Source: Nonomuraea sp. NBC_00507
GTDB taxonomy: Bacteria; Actinomycetota; Actinomycetes; Streptosporangiales; Streptosporangiaceae
DNA: 64,000 bases
Direction of reading: 5' to 3'
NCBI RefSeq assembly: GCF_036013525.1
Contig: NZ_CP107853.1
Span: 12,586,001 to 12,650,000, forward strand
The notes under the pieces: generated by a model
What the model saw: the letters and a program-made list of their open reading frames with translations, nothing else
Told to the model about the DNA's origin: nothing
Database searches by the model: none
Program-made: the position numbers and the translations under genes
In this document: in pieces, positions 1-7,761 of the stretch
How the letters are laid out: the number at the start of each line of letters is the position of its first letter
Position numbering within the stretch: position 1 is the stretch's first letter

Positions 1-273
1 TTCTACGCGGTGGGCTACTGGAACGCTTGGTTCAACGCGATGCTGTACATCGACGACACGCGTAAGTGGCCCCTGGCGCTGATCCTGCGGCAGTACGTGG
101 TGGACTCGAACCCGCTGCCGGCGGCCACGGCGGGGGTGACGGGCGACGCACCCCCGACCTTGGCGATCAAGATGGCGATCGTCGTGATCGCCGTCATACC
201 CGCCTTGATCATCTACCCCTTCGTCCAACGCCACTTCACCAAGGGCGTGATCGTGGGGGCGATCAAGGGCTAA
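1..273 (+). CDS. Carbohydrate ABC transporter permease (C-terminal part)
   Basis: The reading frame is open from base 1, so the gene starts outside the window; 90 residues remain. The residues YWNAWFNAMLYI near the left edge and the C-terminal KGVIVGAIKG are typical of the second inner-membrane permease of LplC/YtcP-type sugar importers (MalG superfamily). One membrane helix (about residues 57-75) precedes the C-terminal tail. It would pair with another permease and a lipoprotein upstream, not visible here. A GC-rich hairpin follows 60 bases after the stop. The substrate cannot be told from this fragment. Confidence 0.85.
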   Translation, partial: FYAVGYWNAWFNAMLYIDDTRKWPLALILRQYVVDSNPLPAATAGVTGDAPPTLAIKMAIVVIAVIPALIIYPFVQRHFTKGVIVGAIKG

Positions 274-331
274 CTGCAAGGCCTTCCACCGGGGGGCGCT
301 TCGCGCATGGGATTCCAGACAGCGCCTCCCA

Positions 332-346
332 GGGGGCTCCGCCCCC
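332..346 (+). terminator. Hairpin terminator after the permease
   Basis: GGGGGC, a 3-base loop, then GCCCCC followed by TT. It lies about 60 bases after the permease stop and probably ends that transcript. The stem is short and the T-run poor. Confidence 0.45.
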
Positions 347-439
347 TTCGACCCCCGAAAAGCACCCACCCCTTGCCCTATTACCAAGTGGGCTGGCGGG
401 AGCCCACCCTGAGCGGTCCTCGCTGACGCTCGGGCGTAT

Positions 440-943
440 TCATCGGGGCTCGGGGCTTCGCCCCCATCCCCGCGGCGAGAGGGCTTCCCAGCCCTCTCGC
501 GCTCTCCCGGCCTTGACGGCAAAGCCGGGAACCGACCGAACCTTTACCGCAAGAAACCCACGTTTGCACCCTTGCCAACCACCGCAACCGTAACGGCAGT
601 TCGGCAGGGTCCTCAGCAGCCCCCTGAGCCCATGACGTGCCTCGGTGATTGCGAACTTTCGGGCCTGTTCGTAAGCGGCGTTGCTGCGCCAAGGGCTGGG
701 CCGACGATAGTACGCCGCGCCGATCTCCTCTATGGCAACGTCACGGCTCGGCGTGCGAAGCCGGCCGCCCCATGAGTCACGACCGTTGCCGATATGGGCG
801 CTGAATGTCAAAGCTGTCTCGATGTCGGCAGGATCAATGCGGGCTACCTGTACCTGGCGCTCGCGCAAGGCTCTAATAACCATGTTGGCTGTCTCGTCAA
901 TCAATGACGTGACAACCAACACGGTTTGTGGCGTTGGCGGCAT
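440..943 (-). pseudogene. Truncated ATP-grasp graspetide maturase (TgmB/SAV_5884-like)
   Basis: ATG at 943 sits one base after the precursor stop (TGA-C-ATG), as expected for a coupled maturase. The N-terminal 118 residues look like the MvdD/TgmB pre-ATP-grasp domain: VLVVTSLIDETANMVI at the start, GAAYYRRPSPW in the middle and EARHGLRGLLRTLPNCRY at the end. Family-like sequence stops near base 590. The rest of the open frame runs through low-complexity GC sequence and a perfect hairpin and does not look like protein. Full maturases are about 300-330 residues, so the ATP-grasp catalytic domain is missing. It should be unable to make ester or amide crosslinks. I treat it as a deletion pseudogene. 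Confidence 0.75.
475..500 (-). terminator. Perfect 11-bp hairpin after the truncated maturase
   Basis: GCGAGAGGGCT, loop tccc, AGCCCTCTCGC. The stem is symmetrical, so it could act on either strand. It lies about 90 bases beyond the last maturase-like codon and may end the leftward graspetide transcript. No T-run is present. Confidence 0.45.
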
Positions 944-944
944 G

Positions 945-1190
945 TCAGTCGTTGGAATCGTCCGCGACCTGCTGGCCGCTACCGGAGCCGTCCGAGCCGC
1001 TGTTTTCATCCGACATGGTTACCGTTCCGCGCTGCATGTCCACGATCGCGCCGCTGGCGTCATAGAACTGCGTGAGCTGCGTCTCGGGGTCGAACTCGAT
1101 GGTCGCGTACGCTGTCGGGGGCGCTGGGGATGGCTGGGTCATTCGACCCAAACCCCATGGCCGCACGGGCTGATCTTGCGTCAAGGTCAT
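945..1190 (-). CDS. Putative ATP-grasp-modified RiPP precursor (graspetide, TgmA-like)
   Basis: An 81-residue peptide. The leader has the RPWGLGRMT block (about residues 10-18) and an acidic-aromatic block FDPETQLTQFYD followed by VDMQRGT, both typical of the precursor family paired with SAV_5884-type ATP-grasp maturases. The C-terminal third is rich in Ser, Asp and Glu (DENSGSDGSGSGQQ and onward), suitable donors and acceptors for omega-ester links. GGAGG lies 6 bases before the ATG at 1190. The maturase start follows one base after the stop, but that gene is truncated. The precursor may therefore be an orphan, or be modified by a maturase elsewhere in the genome. Confidence 0.8.
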   Translation of the reverse strand: MTLTQDQPVRPWGLGRMTQPSPAPPTAYATIEFDPETQLTQFYDASGAIVDMQRGTVTMSDENSGSDGSGSGQQVADDSND

Positions 1191-1301
1191 TTGAAGCCTC
1201 CACGTAGGGAACTCGTCTCAACCTGACGCTAGATTCACCCGACGGTGAAGGCCATATGTGACCGTTGTTTGTGGCGAAACAAACAGGAACGCAGAAGCAG
1301 T

Positions 1302-1335
1302 AAAGCCCCCGATGTAATGCAACATCGAGGGCTTT
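1302..1335 (-). terminator. Hairpin terminator after the DUF397 gene
   Basis: AAAGCCC/GGGCTTT and CGATGT/ACATCG arms, 14 bases each with one mismatch and a 6-base loop, start 9 bases after the DUF397 stop. This separates the XRE/DUF397 transcript from the graspetide transcript downstream. Confidence 0.7.
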
Positions 1336-1343
1336 GCGACATT

Positions 1344-1562
1344 CTAGAAGTCGAATTCGCCCTTTTTTGCGCCGTCTACGAAGGCTGCCCACACGGAGCC
1401 TCTGACGACGAACGGGGCCTGGTCAGGTGCCTCCGTGTCGCGGATGCCCACACGTCCGTCAGACAGGGAGGCAACCTCCAGGCAGTTGCCGTTGTTCGCG
1501 CCCGACGCCTTGGCCTTGCGCCACTCGGCGCGGGCCAGTTCGTCGGACAGGCCCTCACTCAT
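1344..1562 (-). CDS. DUF397 domain protein
   Basis: 72 residues. The WRKAKASGANNGNCLEVA opening and the VRGSVWAAFVDGAKKGEFD ending are the DUF397 signature. These small actinobacterial proteins are nearly always encoded next to an XRE/DUF5753 regulator and are thought to be its partner. The start at 1562 has GAGG 7 bases upstream and overlaps the end of the XRE gene by 8 bases; ATG 1568 is an alternative. The pair sits directly upstream of the graspetide precursor on the same strand, separated by a terminator. Confidence 0.9.
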   Translation of the reverse strand: MSEGLSDELARAEWRKAKASGANNGNCLEVASLSDGRVGIRDTEAPDQAPFVVRGSVWAAFVDGAKKGEFDF

Positions 1563-2382
1563 CCTCATACCTCGCTTGCATCTCGCGAATCACGTCCTTG
1601 GTCACATGTAGGGGGTGCGCCCATGCGCGGATCGTGTCGTATCTCAGGCTAATGCCCTGAATCTCGTCCAAACGATCGGTTACTCGGCCGTTGCTAGCGG
1701 ACTCCAGGTAAGCCCAGTCGCGCGCTGCGGGAAGCTGAGCGATGGCGAACCCGCCCAGCAGACCAGTGGTTGCGCCTGCCTCAAGCGGCACCACCTGAAG
1801 AGTGATCTTGGGGTGATCCATCAAGGTTACGAGGCGTTCAAGCTGTTCGCGCATGATCTTCTTGCCGCCAATAGGACGATGCAAAACGCCCTCGTCCATC
1901 ACGGCCGCGAAGATCGGAGACGACGGCCCGTTGAAGATGGTTTGCCTCTGAAGCCGCGCCTCAAGCGCCTGATCTACCTCCTCATCGGTCGCGCCTGGGA
2001 CACCGCGCAACACGGCGCGAGCGTAGCCGGCAGTCTGGAGCAGACCCGGCACGATGAGCGGTTCCCAGCTACGGATCATGATCGCCGCCGCCTCAATCTT
2101 CGGCCACTGGCGGAACCACTTCGGTGCGATCTTCGGGTTGATCTCCTTCCAGAGAGCCACCAACTCGCCGTTGAGCCCTAGAACCTCCTCAGCGCTGGTG
2201 ACGAACGCTTCTGGCACCGGCCGCTTCGCCCGCTCGAAGTAGCCAACCATCGTCCCCGAATACCCGACCCTGGCCCCGAAAGCGTCCAGCGACCAGCCCT
2301 GGGCGTTGCGCAGTCTGCGCAACTCGCGGCCAAAGGCGACCTCTGGGGATAGGGCGGGGGGCAGATCCGACTTGGCTGGCAC
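1555..2382 (-). CDS. XRE-family regulator with DUF5753 domain
   Basis: 275 residues. The N-terminal helix-turn-helix (about residues 18-72: ELRRLRNAQGWSLDAFGARVG, SGTMVGYFERAKRPV) is followed by the DUF5753 sensor-like domain (WFRQWPKIEAAA, SWEPLIVPGLLQTAGYARAVL), as in the BldB/AbaA-orf-type systems of Streptomyces. The GTG at 2382 was chosen because AAGGAG lies 7 bases upstream; the frame stays open to 2430 without a comparable site. It is coupled to the DUF397 gene by an 8-base overlap. The likely role is cytoplasmic control of a developmental or secondary-metabolite target, possibly the nearby RiPP; that link is inference. Confidence 0.9.
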   Translation of the reverse strand: MPAKSDLPPALSPEVAFGRELRRLRNAQGWSLDAFGARVGYSGTMVGYFERAKRPVPEAFVTSAEEVLGLNGELVALWKEINPKIAPKWFRQWPKIEAAAIMIRSWEPLIVPGLLQTAGYARAVLRGVPGATDEEVDQALEARLQRQTIFNGPSSPIFAAVMDEGVLHRPIGGKKIMREQLERLVTLMDHPKITLQVVPLEAGATTGLLGGFAIAQLPAARDWAYLESASNGRVTDRLDEIQGISLRYDTIRAWAHPLHVTKDVIREMQARYEDE

Positions 2383-2612
2383 TTCGGCTCTCCTTTTGGG
2401 CGGGTTAGCAGGAGTTGCGAGCAGTAGCAACAGACCTCACAACAGCATTGTTCGGATGAGTTGCTGCTCTCCTGCCCCCGAAGGTAGCCAGTTAAGAGCA
2501 TTCTTGGAATACCTCTCGGGACACAAACGACGGCAGTCCAGTAGTACAGAACAGGGCAACTCTGACTTTGTTGCGACGCGAGCCGCTGTCCAGAGCGATC
2601 AGGGCTGGTGAC

Positions 2613-3032
2613 ATGCAAACTTATGAACTGCTGGAGCGGATGGCCGAAACGACAGGTGCCCATGAGCGCATCTCCGACAAGACGGCAGCCGAGCATGACA
2701 AGATCCTGGCCAGGCTTCGGGCTCTGCTGGTTAATCGCGGCATGCACGCTCGCGCAGTCGAATGGCTCAAGATCACGCTGCAATCCGGCGGCTATCACCG
2801 CCCCTCGGACTGGACGTTGGACCGGTACGCCCCAGAGCTTCTAGTGTTCGGCCCTCAAGACCGGCGAGTCGCCACGATCGGCATATCCGCACGGTCGAAG
2901 GCGTACATCGTTGACATCGCACAAGTCGGCGAGGACAACGAAGTGAAGCCAGACAAGCGTTACATAATCCCCTCAGGCCATCCGGCGAGAGCCGCCGCCT
3001 TGATTCCCGGCTTCCTTCCGGCTATGCCATGA
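2613..3032 (+). CDS. Hypothetical protein
   Basis: 139 residues from ATG 2613, a start chosen because the sequence from MQTYELLERMAETTG looks protein-like; no clear ribosome site is visible. It is soluble with no signal peptide or membrane helix. The first 50 residues are helical and charged, followed by a beta-rich stretch (ELLVFGPQDRRVATIGISARSKAYIVDI). I do not recognise a family. It overlaps the next gene by 4 bases (ATGA), so the two are cotranscribed, divergent from the XRE gene. A phage or integrated-element origin is possible but unproven. Confidence 0.6.
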   Translation: MQTYELLERMAETTGAHERISDKTAAEHDKILARLRALLVNRGMHARAVEWLKITLQSGGYHRPSDWTLDRYAPELLVFGPQDRRVATIGISARSKAYIVDIAQVGEDNEVKPDKRYIIPSGHPARAAALIPGFLPAMP

Positions 3033-3262
3033 CCACCGTTGACGAGTTGAGCGCCGAGTACGGCCACACGTGGGTGATCGACACGTGGTGTGGTGGCTGC
3101 GCTGCCACGCGGCGCGCGAAGTACACCCAGGACCAGTACGACCAAGGCTTGTCCTACGGCCTCCTTGCGTGGACCCTTGACGAGCTGGCGGAAAGGATCG
3201 CCGCCGAGGAAGCGTTGCAAGCCTGGCTATCCGAAAGCCGGAAGCCGATCAACCCGGGCTAA
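3029..3262 (+). CDS. Small hypothetical protein
   Basis: 77 residues, starting in the ATGA overlap with the preceding gene. It contains one CGGC motif (DTWCGGCAATRR) near residue 20 and an amphipathic helical C-terminal half (TLDELAERIAAEEALQAWL). It is not secreted. No family was recognised. The CxxC could bind a metal or be a redox site, but nothing else supports either role. It converges on the Fic gene with a 7-base gap. Confidence 0.6.
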   Translation: MTTVDELSAEYGHTWVIDTWCGGCAATRRAKYTQDQYDQGLSYGLLAWTLDELAERIAAEEALQAWLSESRKPINPG

Positions 3263-3269
3263 ACAGGCG

Positions 3270-4565
3270 TCACCGTTGAGGACGAGCCGGAACCACTCGT
3301 TTGGGGGGACTTTCGCGTGTGTTCCATCGCGTACTGGCCAGCCGGCGCTCCGTCAGTGTCAGGAGATCGAAGATGTCCCGTGCGAGGTAGCCCTTGGTGT
3401 TTCTCTCCACCTGCTTGGGGTGGAGAATGCCGGCTCCCGCGAGTTCCTCCAATGCCTGGCGCGCGGCTGGATGAGTGACGGAAAGCAGACATTGCACGGT
3501 TCGGGCGGTCACGAGCGGTGCGGCAGGGAGGACGTTGAGGAGGCGCGCTACGGCGGAATCCGCTCGCGGAATCGGCCGCAGTCCCTGCGCCTCCCGGTAG
3601 TCGCGATGCCGTTGCAGCCATTCATCGTGCAGCTCATGCAACTCGTCAGCGAACTTTTCAGCCTGCTCGGCAGCTGTTGCACTCGCCGAGAGAAAGACGC
3701 GCAGCCACTCGTTGACACCCTCGTGTGCCTCCGGCGATCCTCCTTCTCCGACGTGTCGATACGCCGTGAGCCCGGCCACATACTCATCCGAGCGCGTCAG
3801 CAGCACCAGGCTGATAGGGAGAATCGCGTTGGGTGTCAGCCCGCGCCGTCCTAGCACCGTGTGGATCAACGCTCGGCCGACTCTGCCGTTGCCATCCGTG
3901 AAAGGGTGAATGGTTTCGAACTGTGCATGCACCAGAGCGGCCTGGATGAGCGGTGCGTGCACGGCGCTGTTCGCGTACGACACGAGATCGTCCATCAGCG
4001 GGCGGACATGCTCGGGCGGGGGCGGCACGAACTCTGCGTCCAGCGGATGCCAGTCACCGCCTCCCACCCAGTTTTGCACCTCACGCAGCCCGTGGTGCTT
4101 CTCCTCGGGAAGCAGCACCCTGTGGAGGCCGACGACGTCCTCCGTGGACAGCACTTCAGCGGCGACGAGTTCTGTGACGGCTCGCCGAAGCGCCGTCACA
4201 TTGTTGGCGACCAGCGCGGCCGTGGCCGTGAACCCTCTCGTCACCCCGACCTCATGGGCGGCCAGCTCTGCAAGCGCGACTTGCTGAGGGGACGCCTGCA
4301 GCCCCTCGATGCGCGATGAGGCGATCGCCTCGGACCTGAGCAGGAATCGAGCCAGTCCGTCGACACCGTCACCCGCCGGATGCCCCGCAAGCCGCCTGAC
4401 AAGTCCTTCCACCCGGGACGCTTCTGCGGCGACGTCAGGCGCAACGACGTGACTACCGCCGACTAGAGGATCGGGCAGGTAGGTGTGGTATCTGCCGCCG
4501 CGCCTGTCCCTCTTGCTAGGAGCATCCCAGGCCGCAGGCCACGTCGCCTCAACGTATCCGGCCAC
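3270..4565 (-). CDS. Fic-family protein with N-terminal inhibitory motif and C-terminal winged helix
   Basis: 431 residues. The core motif HPFTDGNGRVGR (His220) is the complete active site for AMP transfer from ATP to a hydroxyl side chain. An S-x3-E-G motif (SSRIEG, residues 83-88) matches the self-inhibiting helix of class II Fic proteins, where the Glu blocks ATP binding. The C-terminal 120 residues contain a winged-helix-like segment (VARLLNVLPAAPLVTARTV, HPAARQALEELAGAGIL). GTG 4565 follows AAAGGA at 6-base spacing. That ribosome site lies within the first arm of the repeated element upstream, so the protein may repress itself through its own DNA-binding domain. The target protein is unknown. 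Confidence 0.92.
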   Translation of the reverse strand: MAGYVEATWPAAWDAPSKRDRRGGRYHTYLPDPLVGGSHVVAPDVAAEASRVEGLVRRLAGHPAGDGVDGLARFLLRSEAIASSRIEGLQASPQQVALAELAAHEVGVTRGFTATAALVANNVTALRRAVTELVAAEVLSTEDVVGLHRVLLPEEKHHGLREVQNWVGGGDWHPLDAEFVPPPPEHVRPLMDDLVSYANSAVHAPLIQAALVHAQFETIHPFTDGNGRVGRALIHTVLGRRGLTPNAILPISLVLLTRSDEYVAGLTAYRHVGEGGSPEAHEGVNEWLRVFLSASATAAEQAEKFADELHELHDEWLQRHRDYREAQGLRPIPRADSAVARLLNVLPAAPLVTARTVQCLLSVTHPAARQALEELAGAGILHPKQVERNTKGYLARDIFDLLTLTERRLASTRWNTRESPPKRVVPARPQR

Positions 4566-4570
4566 CGGAT

Positions 4571-4645
4571 TATCCTTTCACTCAGGCCCTCTCAATGAAA
4601 GGATAGTCCGTATCCTTTCACCGCCTGGGTCTTCGTGAAAGGAAA
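4571..4645. promoter_or_regulatory. Four-arm repeat operator upstream of the Fic gene
   Basis: Two inverted repeats with identical geometry. TATCCTTTCA at 4571-4580 pairs with TGAAAGGATA at 4596-4605, and TATCCTTTCA at 4611-4620 pairs with TGAAAGGAAA at 4636-4645. Both have 10-base arms and 15-base spacers, and they are 40 bases apart. The arm nearest the gene contains its ribosome-binding site. Probably an autoregulatory operator. Confidence 0.75.
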
Positions 4646-4672
4646 AAGGTCTGGTGGCGACCCGACCTGCCA

Positions 4673-5800
4673 TCAGCAGTACTCCGTGTCCAAGGCGTCT
4701 GTGAAGATCCCGATGGGGTCCTTCCACGGGCCGCCGGCCCAGTCGGCGTTGACGTTGATCGCCACCAGATGCCTGCCGTCACGGCTGCCGTAGGCGTACG
4801 ACCACGAGCCGAAGATGGCCCCGCCCATCCCCCAGACCGTCCTCCCGCACGACAGCTTCACCGAGGAGACTCCCAGGCCGTAGGCCGCATTGGGGACCCA
4901 GTCCTTGGTCGAGACCGTGGTGAACATCTCCCGCTGGACCTTGGGCGGGAGGAGACGGCCGCTCAGGAGGGCGCCGAAGAAGCGGTTGAGGTCTCCGACT
5001 GTGGAGATCATGCCGCCGGCGGCCCAGAACGGTGACGGGTTGAGCTCGGTCAGGTCGTAGATCTTGGCGTTGGGGTCGGGCAGGTGGAGCTTGGAGTAGT
5101 GCCGTGAGTGCGGTCCCCGGATCTTGGTGTCGGCGCCGCGCGGGAGGTAGGTGCCGGTCAGCCCGAGGGGACGGGTGATCCGCTTGGAGATCTCGTCCGT
5201 CAGAGTGCCGCCGGTCGCCCGCTCGATGATCATGCCGATCAGGGCGTAGTTGGTCTGTGAGTACTGCCAGTCCTGGCCAGGCTGGAAGGCGGGCGGGTGG
5301 GCCATCGCGACCTCGACCAGTTGCCGCGGAGTGGGTGCGGGGTGACGGTTGACCGCTTCCTGGTCCTGCAGGTAATCGAAGATGCCGCTGGTGTGGTTGA
5401 GCAGTTGCCGGATGCTGATCGCGGCTCCGTCGTGGCCGTTGCTGCGGACCAGGCCGGGCAGCCACTTGTCGACGGGGTCGGCGAGGTCCATCTTGCCTTC
5501 GGCCACGAGTTGGAGCATCACGGTGGCCACGAATGCCTTGGTGGCGCTGCCGATCCGGAACCGGTGCCCAGCCTGGCGCTTTCGCCCGGTCTCGGTGTCG
5601 GCCACGCCGGCGGTGTGGAACCAGCGACGCCCGCCCTGGCGTATCTCGGCGAGGATGCCTGGGATGCCTCCTGCCGTGACGGCCTGGTCCAGCACACGTC
5701 GGGTCTGTGGGTCGGTGGCGGTGGCGGCCGCGGGGCTCGCGGTAAGCGTTCCCGCGGCGATGAGCAGGCCGAGGGCTACACGGGTGGTGATGGCCCGCAT
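4673..5800 (-). CDS. Secreted serine hydrolase, beta-lactamase class C/DD-peptidase family
   Basis: 375 residues from ATG 5800, chosen because a signal peptide follows at once (MRAITTRVALGLLIAAGTLT, cleavage near ASPAAA) and AAAGGA lies upstream. The SxxK nucleophile motif is present (GSATK). The second motif reads YSQTNY where the family normally has YSN, and the third reads WGMGGA where HTG or KTG is expected. The fold is clear but two of three catalytic motifs are altered, so the substrate is uncertain: D-Ala-D-Ala carboxypeptidase, esterase or a non-hydrolytic role. A large palindrome lies 61 bases upstream of the start. Confidence 0.85.
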   Translation of the reverse strand: MRAITTRVALGLLIAAGTLTASPAAATATDPQTRRVLDQAVTAGGIPGILAEIRQGGRRWFHTAGVADTETGRKRQAGHRFRIGSATKAFVATVMLQLVAEGKMDLADPVDKWLPGLVRSNGHDGAAISIRQLLNHTSGIFDYLQDQEAVNRHPAPTPRQLVEVAMAHPPAFQPGQDWQYSQTNYALIGMIIERATGGTLTDEISKRITRPLGLTGTYLPRGADTKIRGPHSRHYSKLHLPDPNAKIYDLTELNPSPFWAAGGMISTVGDLNRFFGALLSGRLLPPKVQREMFTTVSTKDWVPNAAYGLGVSSVKLSCGRTVWGMGGAIFGSWSYAYGSRDGRHLVAINVNADWAGGPWKDPIGIFTDALDTEYC

Positions 5801-5861
5801 GAGAACGAATCCTTTCGGGTGGCGTACGGAATTCATGGCGACGGCGCGCGCCCGAGCCGTA

Positions 5862-5906
5862 AGCAACCATAGTTGACTAATTTCGACTTAGTCAACTCAA
5901 GTTGCT
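5862..5906. promoter_or_regulatory. 45-base symmetric operator between hydrolase and acetamidase genes
   Basis: AGTTGACTAA (5871-5880) and TTAGTCAACT (5888-5897) form a perfect inverted repeat with a 7-base centre. Outer arms AGCAAC (5862-5867) and GTTGCT (5901-5906) share the same axis. TTGACT inside it could serve as a -35 box. The size and symmetry suit a MarR- or TetR-type repressor; none is encoded next to it. Confidence 0.65.
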
Positions 5907-5971
5907 ACAGGACCTGAGTTCTGTGGGCCCCAGTTCCCCGACGGCTTGCGGACCCGGTCCCGGGCTTGACA

Positions 5972-6004
5972 GGCGGGATCGGCGGGATCGGCGGGATCGG
6001 CGGG
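5972..6004 (+). repeat. 9-base tandem repeat in the acetamidase leader
   Basis: GGCGGGATC repeated 3.6 times, ending 39 bases before the acetamidase start. It may be a simple slippage repeat. No function is visible. Confidence 0.8.
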
Positions 6005-6043
6005 CAGAGCGTGACGCTCACACGTGTCACGCAAGGGGTCGCC

Positions 6044-7153
6044 ATGGCCGTACACGAGATCCGCATCAACCCCGCCCTCCCCCTCCGCGACGAGCCCGGC
6101 ACTGGGCACAACCGCTGGCATCCGGACATCCCGCCGATCGTGCGGTGCGAGCCGGGCGATGAAGTGATCATGCAGACGCGGGACGCGTTCGACGGCCAGA
6201 TGGGGCCGGACGCGACGCTGAAGACTGTCGAGGCGCCGGACCTCGACGTCGTCCACCCGCTCACTGGCCCCGTCCACGTCGAGGGCGCTCAGCCGGGCGA
6301 CCTGCTGGAGATCGAGATCCTGGAGATCGTCCCCGATTCCTACGGCTACACCGTGCAGGTGCCGGGCTTCGGGTTCCTGCGGGACGTCTTCCCCGAGCCG
6401 TTCATGGTGCGATGGCAGCTCGCTGACGGGTGGGCGGTGTCCGACGACCTGCCCGGCGTGCGCATCCCGGCGGCGCCGTTCATGGGCACGATTGGCCTGT
6501 CGCCCGGTCATGCGTCACTGGCCCGGATCATGGCCCGCGAACAGGCGGCGCTGGAGCGGGGCGGGTTCGTGCTACCGCCGTCGCCCGGCGGTGCGGTGCC
6601 CGCGGAGGCCGGCGCCACGGGGCTGCGGACGATCCCGCCGCGGGAGCAGGCTGGGAACGTGGACATCAAGCAGCTCGGGGCGGGCACCCGGCTGTACGTG
6701 CCGGTGGACACGCCGGGGGCGATGTTCTCGGCGGGGGACGCGCACTTCGCGCAGGGCGACTGCGAGGCCTGTGGGACCGCCATCGAGATGAACGCCACGC
6801 TGCGGGTTCGGTTCGCGGTGCACGCCGGGGAGGCGGCCGAGAAGGGGATCAGAGGACCGCGGTTCGCCCGTACCGACTACTGGGTGGGTGCCGAGTACGC
6901 GGCGCCCCGCAGGTTCTATGCCACCACCGGAATGTCGGTGAGCCAGGACGGGCAGGTGGCGGCCGAGGACGCGACGCTGGCGGCACGCAACGCGCTGCTC
7001 GAGATGATCGACCATCTCGGCGAGCGGGGGTGGAGCGCGCAGCAGGCGTACGCGCTCTGCAGCGTCGCCGTCGACCTCAAGATCAGCCAACTGGTCGACG
7101 TGCCGAGTTTCTTGGTGTCGGCGTTCCTGCCCGAGGACATCTTCGCCGACTAG
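6044..7153 (+). CDS. Acetamidase/formamidase family protein
   Basis: 369 residues. The N-terminus (HNRWHPDIPPIVRCEPGDEV) and the central GDAHFAQGDCEACGTAIEM block are characteristic of FmdA/AmdA amidases, which hydrolyse formamide or acetamide to ammonia and the acid in the cytoplasm. ATG 6044 has AAGGGG 7 bases upstream; the frame is open further left but runs into the GGCGGGATC repeat. The C-terminal SFLVSAFLPEDIF is also family-typical. It ends in a 4-base convergent overlap with the DJ-1 gene. The role is probably nitrogen scavenging; the exact amide is not known. Confidence 0.92.
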   Translation: MAVHEIRINPALPLRDEPGTGHNRWHPDIPPIVRCEPGDEVIMQTRDAFDGQMGPDATLKTVEAPDLDVVHPLTGPVHVEGAQPGDLLEIEILEIVPDSYGYTVQVPGFGFLRDVFPEPFMVRWQLADGWAVSDDLPGVRIPAAPFMGTIGLSPGHASLARIMAREQAALERGGFVLPPSPGGAVPAEAGATGLRTIPPREQAGNVDIKQLGAGTRLYVPVDTPGAMFSAGDAHFAQGDCEACGTAIEMNATLRVRFAVHAGEAAEKGIRGPRFARTDYWVGAEYAAPRRFYATTGMSVSQDGQVAAEDATLAARNALLEMIDHLGERGWSAQQAYALCSVAVDLKISQLVDVPSFLVSAFLPEDIFAD

Positions 7154-7752
7154 CTGGGCTCGTCGGCCAGGTATGGGGGCGCGGGGTCGTACTGGAGGTG
7201 GCGGCGCACCGCGCGGGCGTGTTCGCGCCCGTGCAGCCGTCCGATCAGCCACAACGCGCTGTCGATCCCGGCCGACACGCCCTGGCTGCTGACGAGGTTC
7301 CCGTCGATGACGTAGCGGGCGTCGCGGACGACCGTGACCTCCCCCCGCGCCTCCAGCGCGCCCTCGAAGGCCCAGTGCGTGGCCATGCGGCGCCCGCGCC
7401 CCGGCCCTGCGGCGTGCACGAGCAGCGCGCCGGTGCACACGCTGCTGACCCACGTGGCATGCGTGGCGGTCTTGGCGAGCCAGCCCTTCACCACCTCGTT
7501 GTGCACCTGGACCTCGCGTGCGCCCCGGCCGCCCGGCACCAGCAGCACGTCCAGCGGCGGGTGGTCGTCAAGGGTGTGATCGGGCAGGACCCGCATGCCC
7601 TTGGCGCAGCGCACCGGATCGGGCCGTTCGGCAACGAGGACCGCTGTGTCGGCGCCGCCCCGCACCTGCGACGAGCAGGTGAACACCTCCCAGGGACCCA
7701 CGAAGTCCAGCTCCTCTGCCTCATCGAAGATCAACAGTCCATAGGTGGTCAC
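7150..7752 (-). CDS. DJ-1/PfpI family protein (isonitrile hydratase-like)
   Basis: 200 residues from GTG 7752. LLIFDEAEELDFVGPWEVF opens a class I glutamine amidotransferase-like fold; the nucleophile-elbow cysteine is in SVCTGALLVHAAG (about residue 100), followed by MATHWAFEGAL. This is the pattern of isonitrile hydratase/InhA-like DJ-1 proteins. It lies 9 bases downstream of the GlxA-type regulator on the same strand, so it is probably controlled by or cotranscribed with it. The substrate is not predictable. It overlaps the acetamidase end by 4 bases. Confidence 0.88.
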   Translation of the reverse strand: MTTYGLLIFDEAEELDFVGPWEVFTCSSQVRGGADTAVLVAERPDPVRCAKGMRVLPDHTLDDHPPLDVLLVPGGRGAREVQVHNEVVKGWLAKTATHATWVSSVCTGALLVHAAGPGRGRRMATHWAFEGALEARGEVTVVRDARYVIDGNLVSSQGVSAGIDSALWLIGRLHGREHARAVRRHLQYDPAPPYLADEPS

Positions 7753-7761
7753 GGGTAATTC

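Noticed and set aside
440..590. Real C-terminus for a short maturase
   Set aside because: The residues past NCRY are read through a perfect hairpin and GC-rich repeats and do not resemble any part of an ATP-grasp protein.
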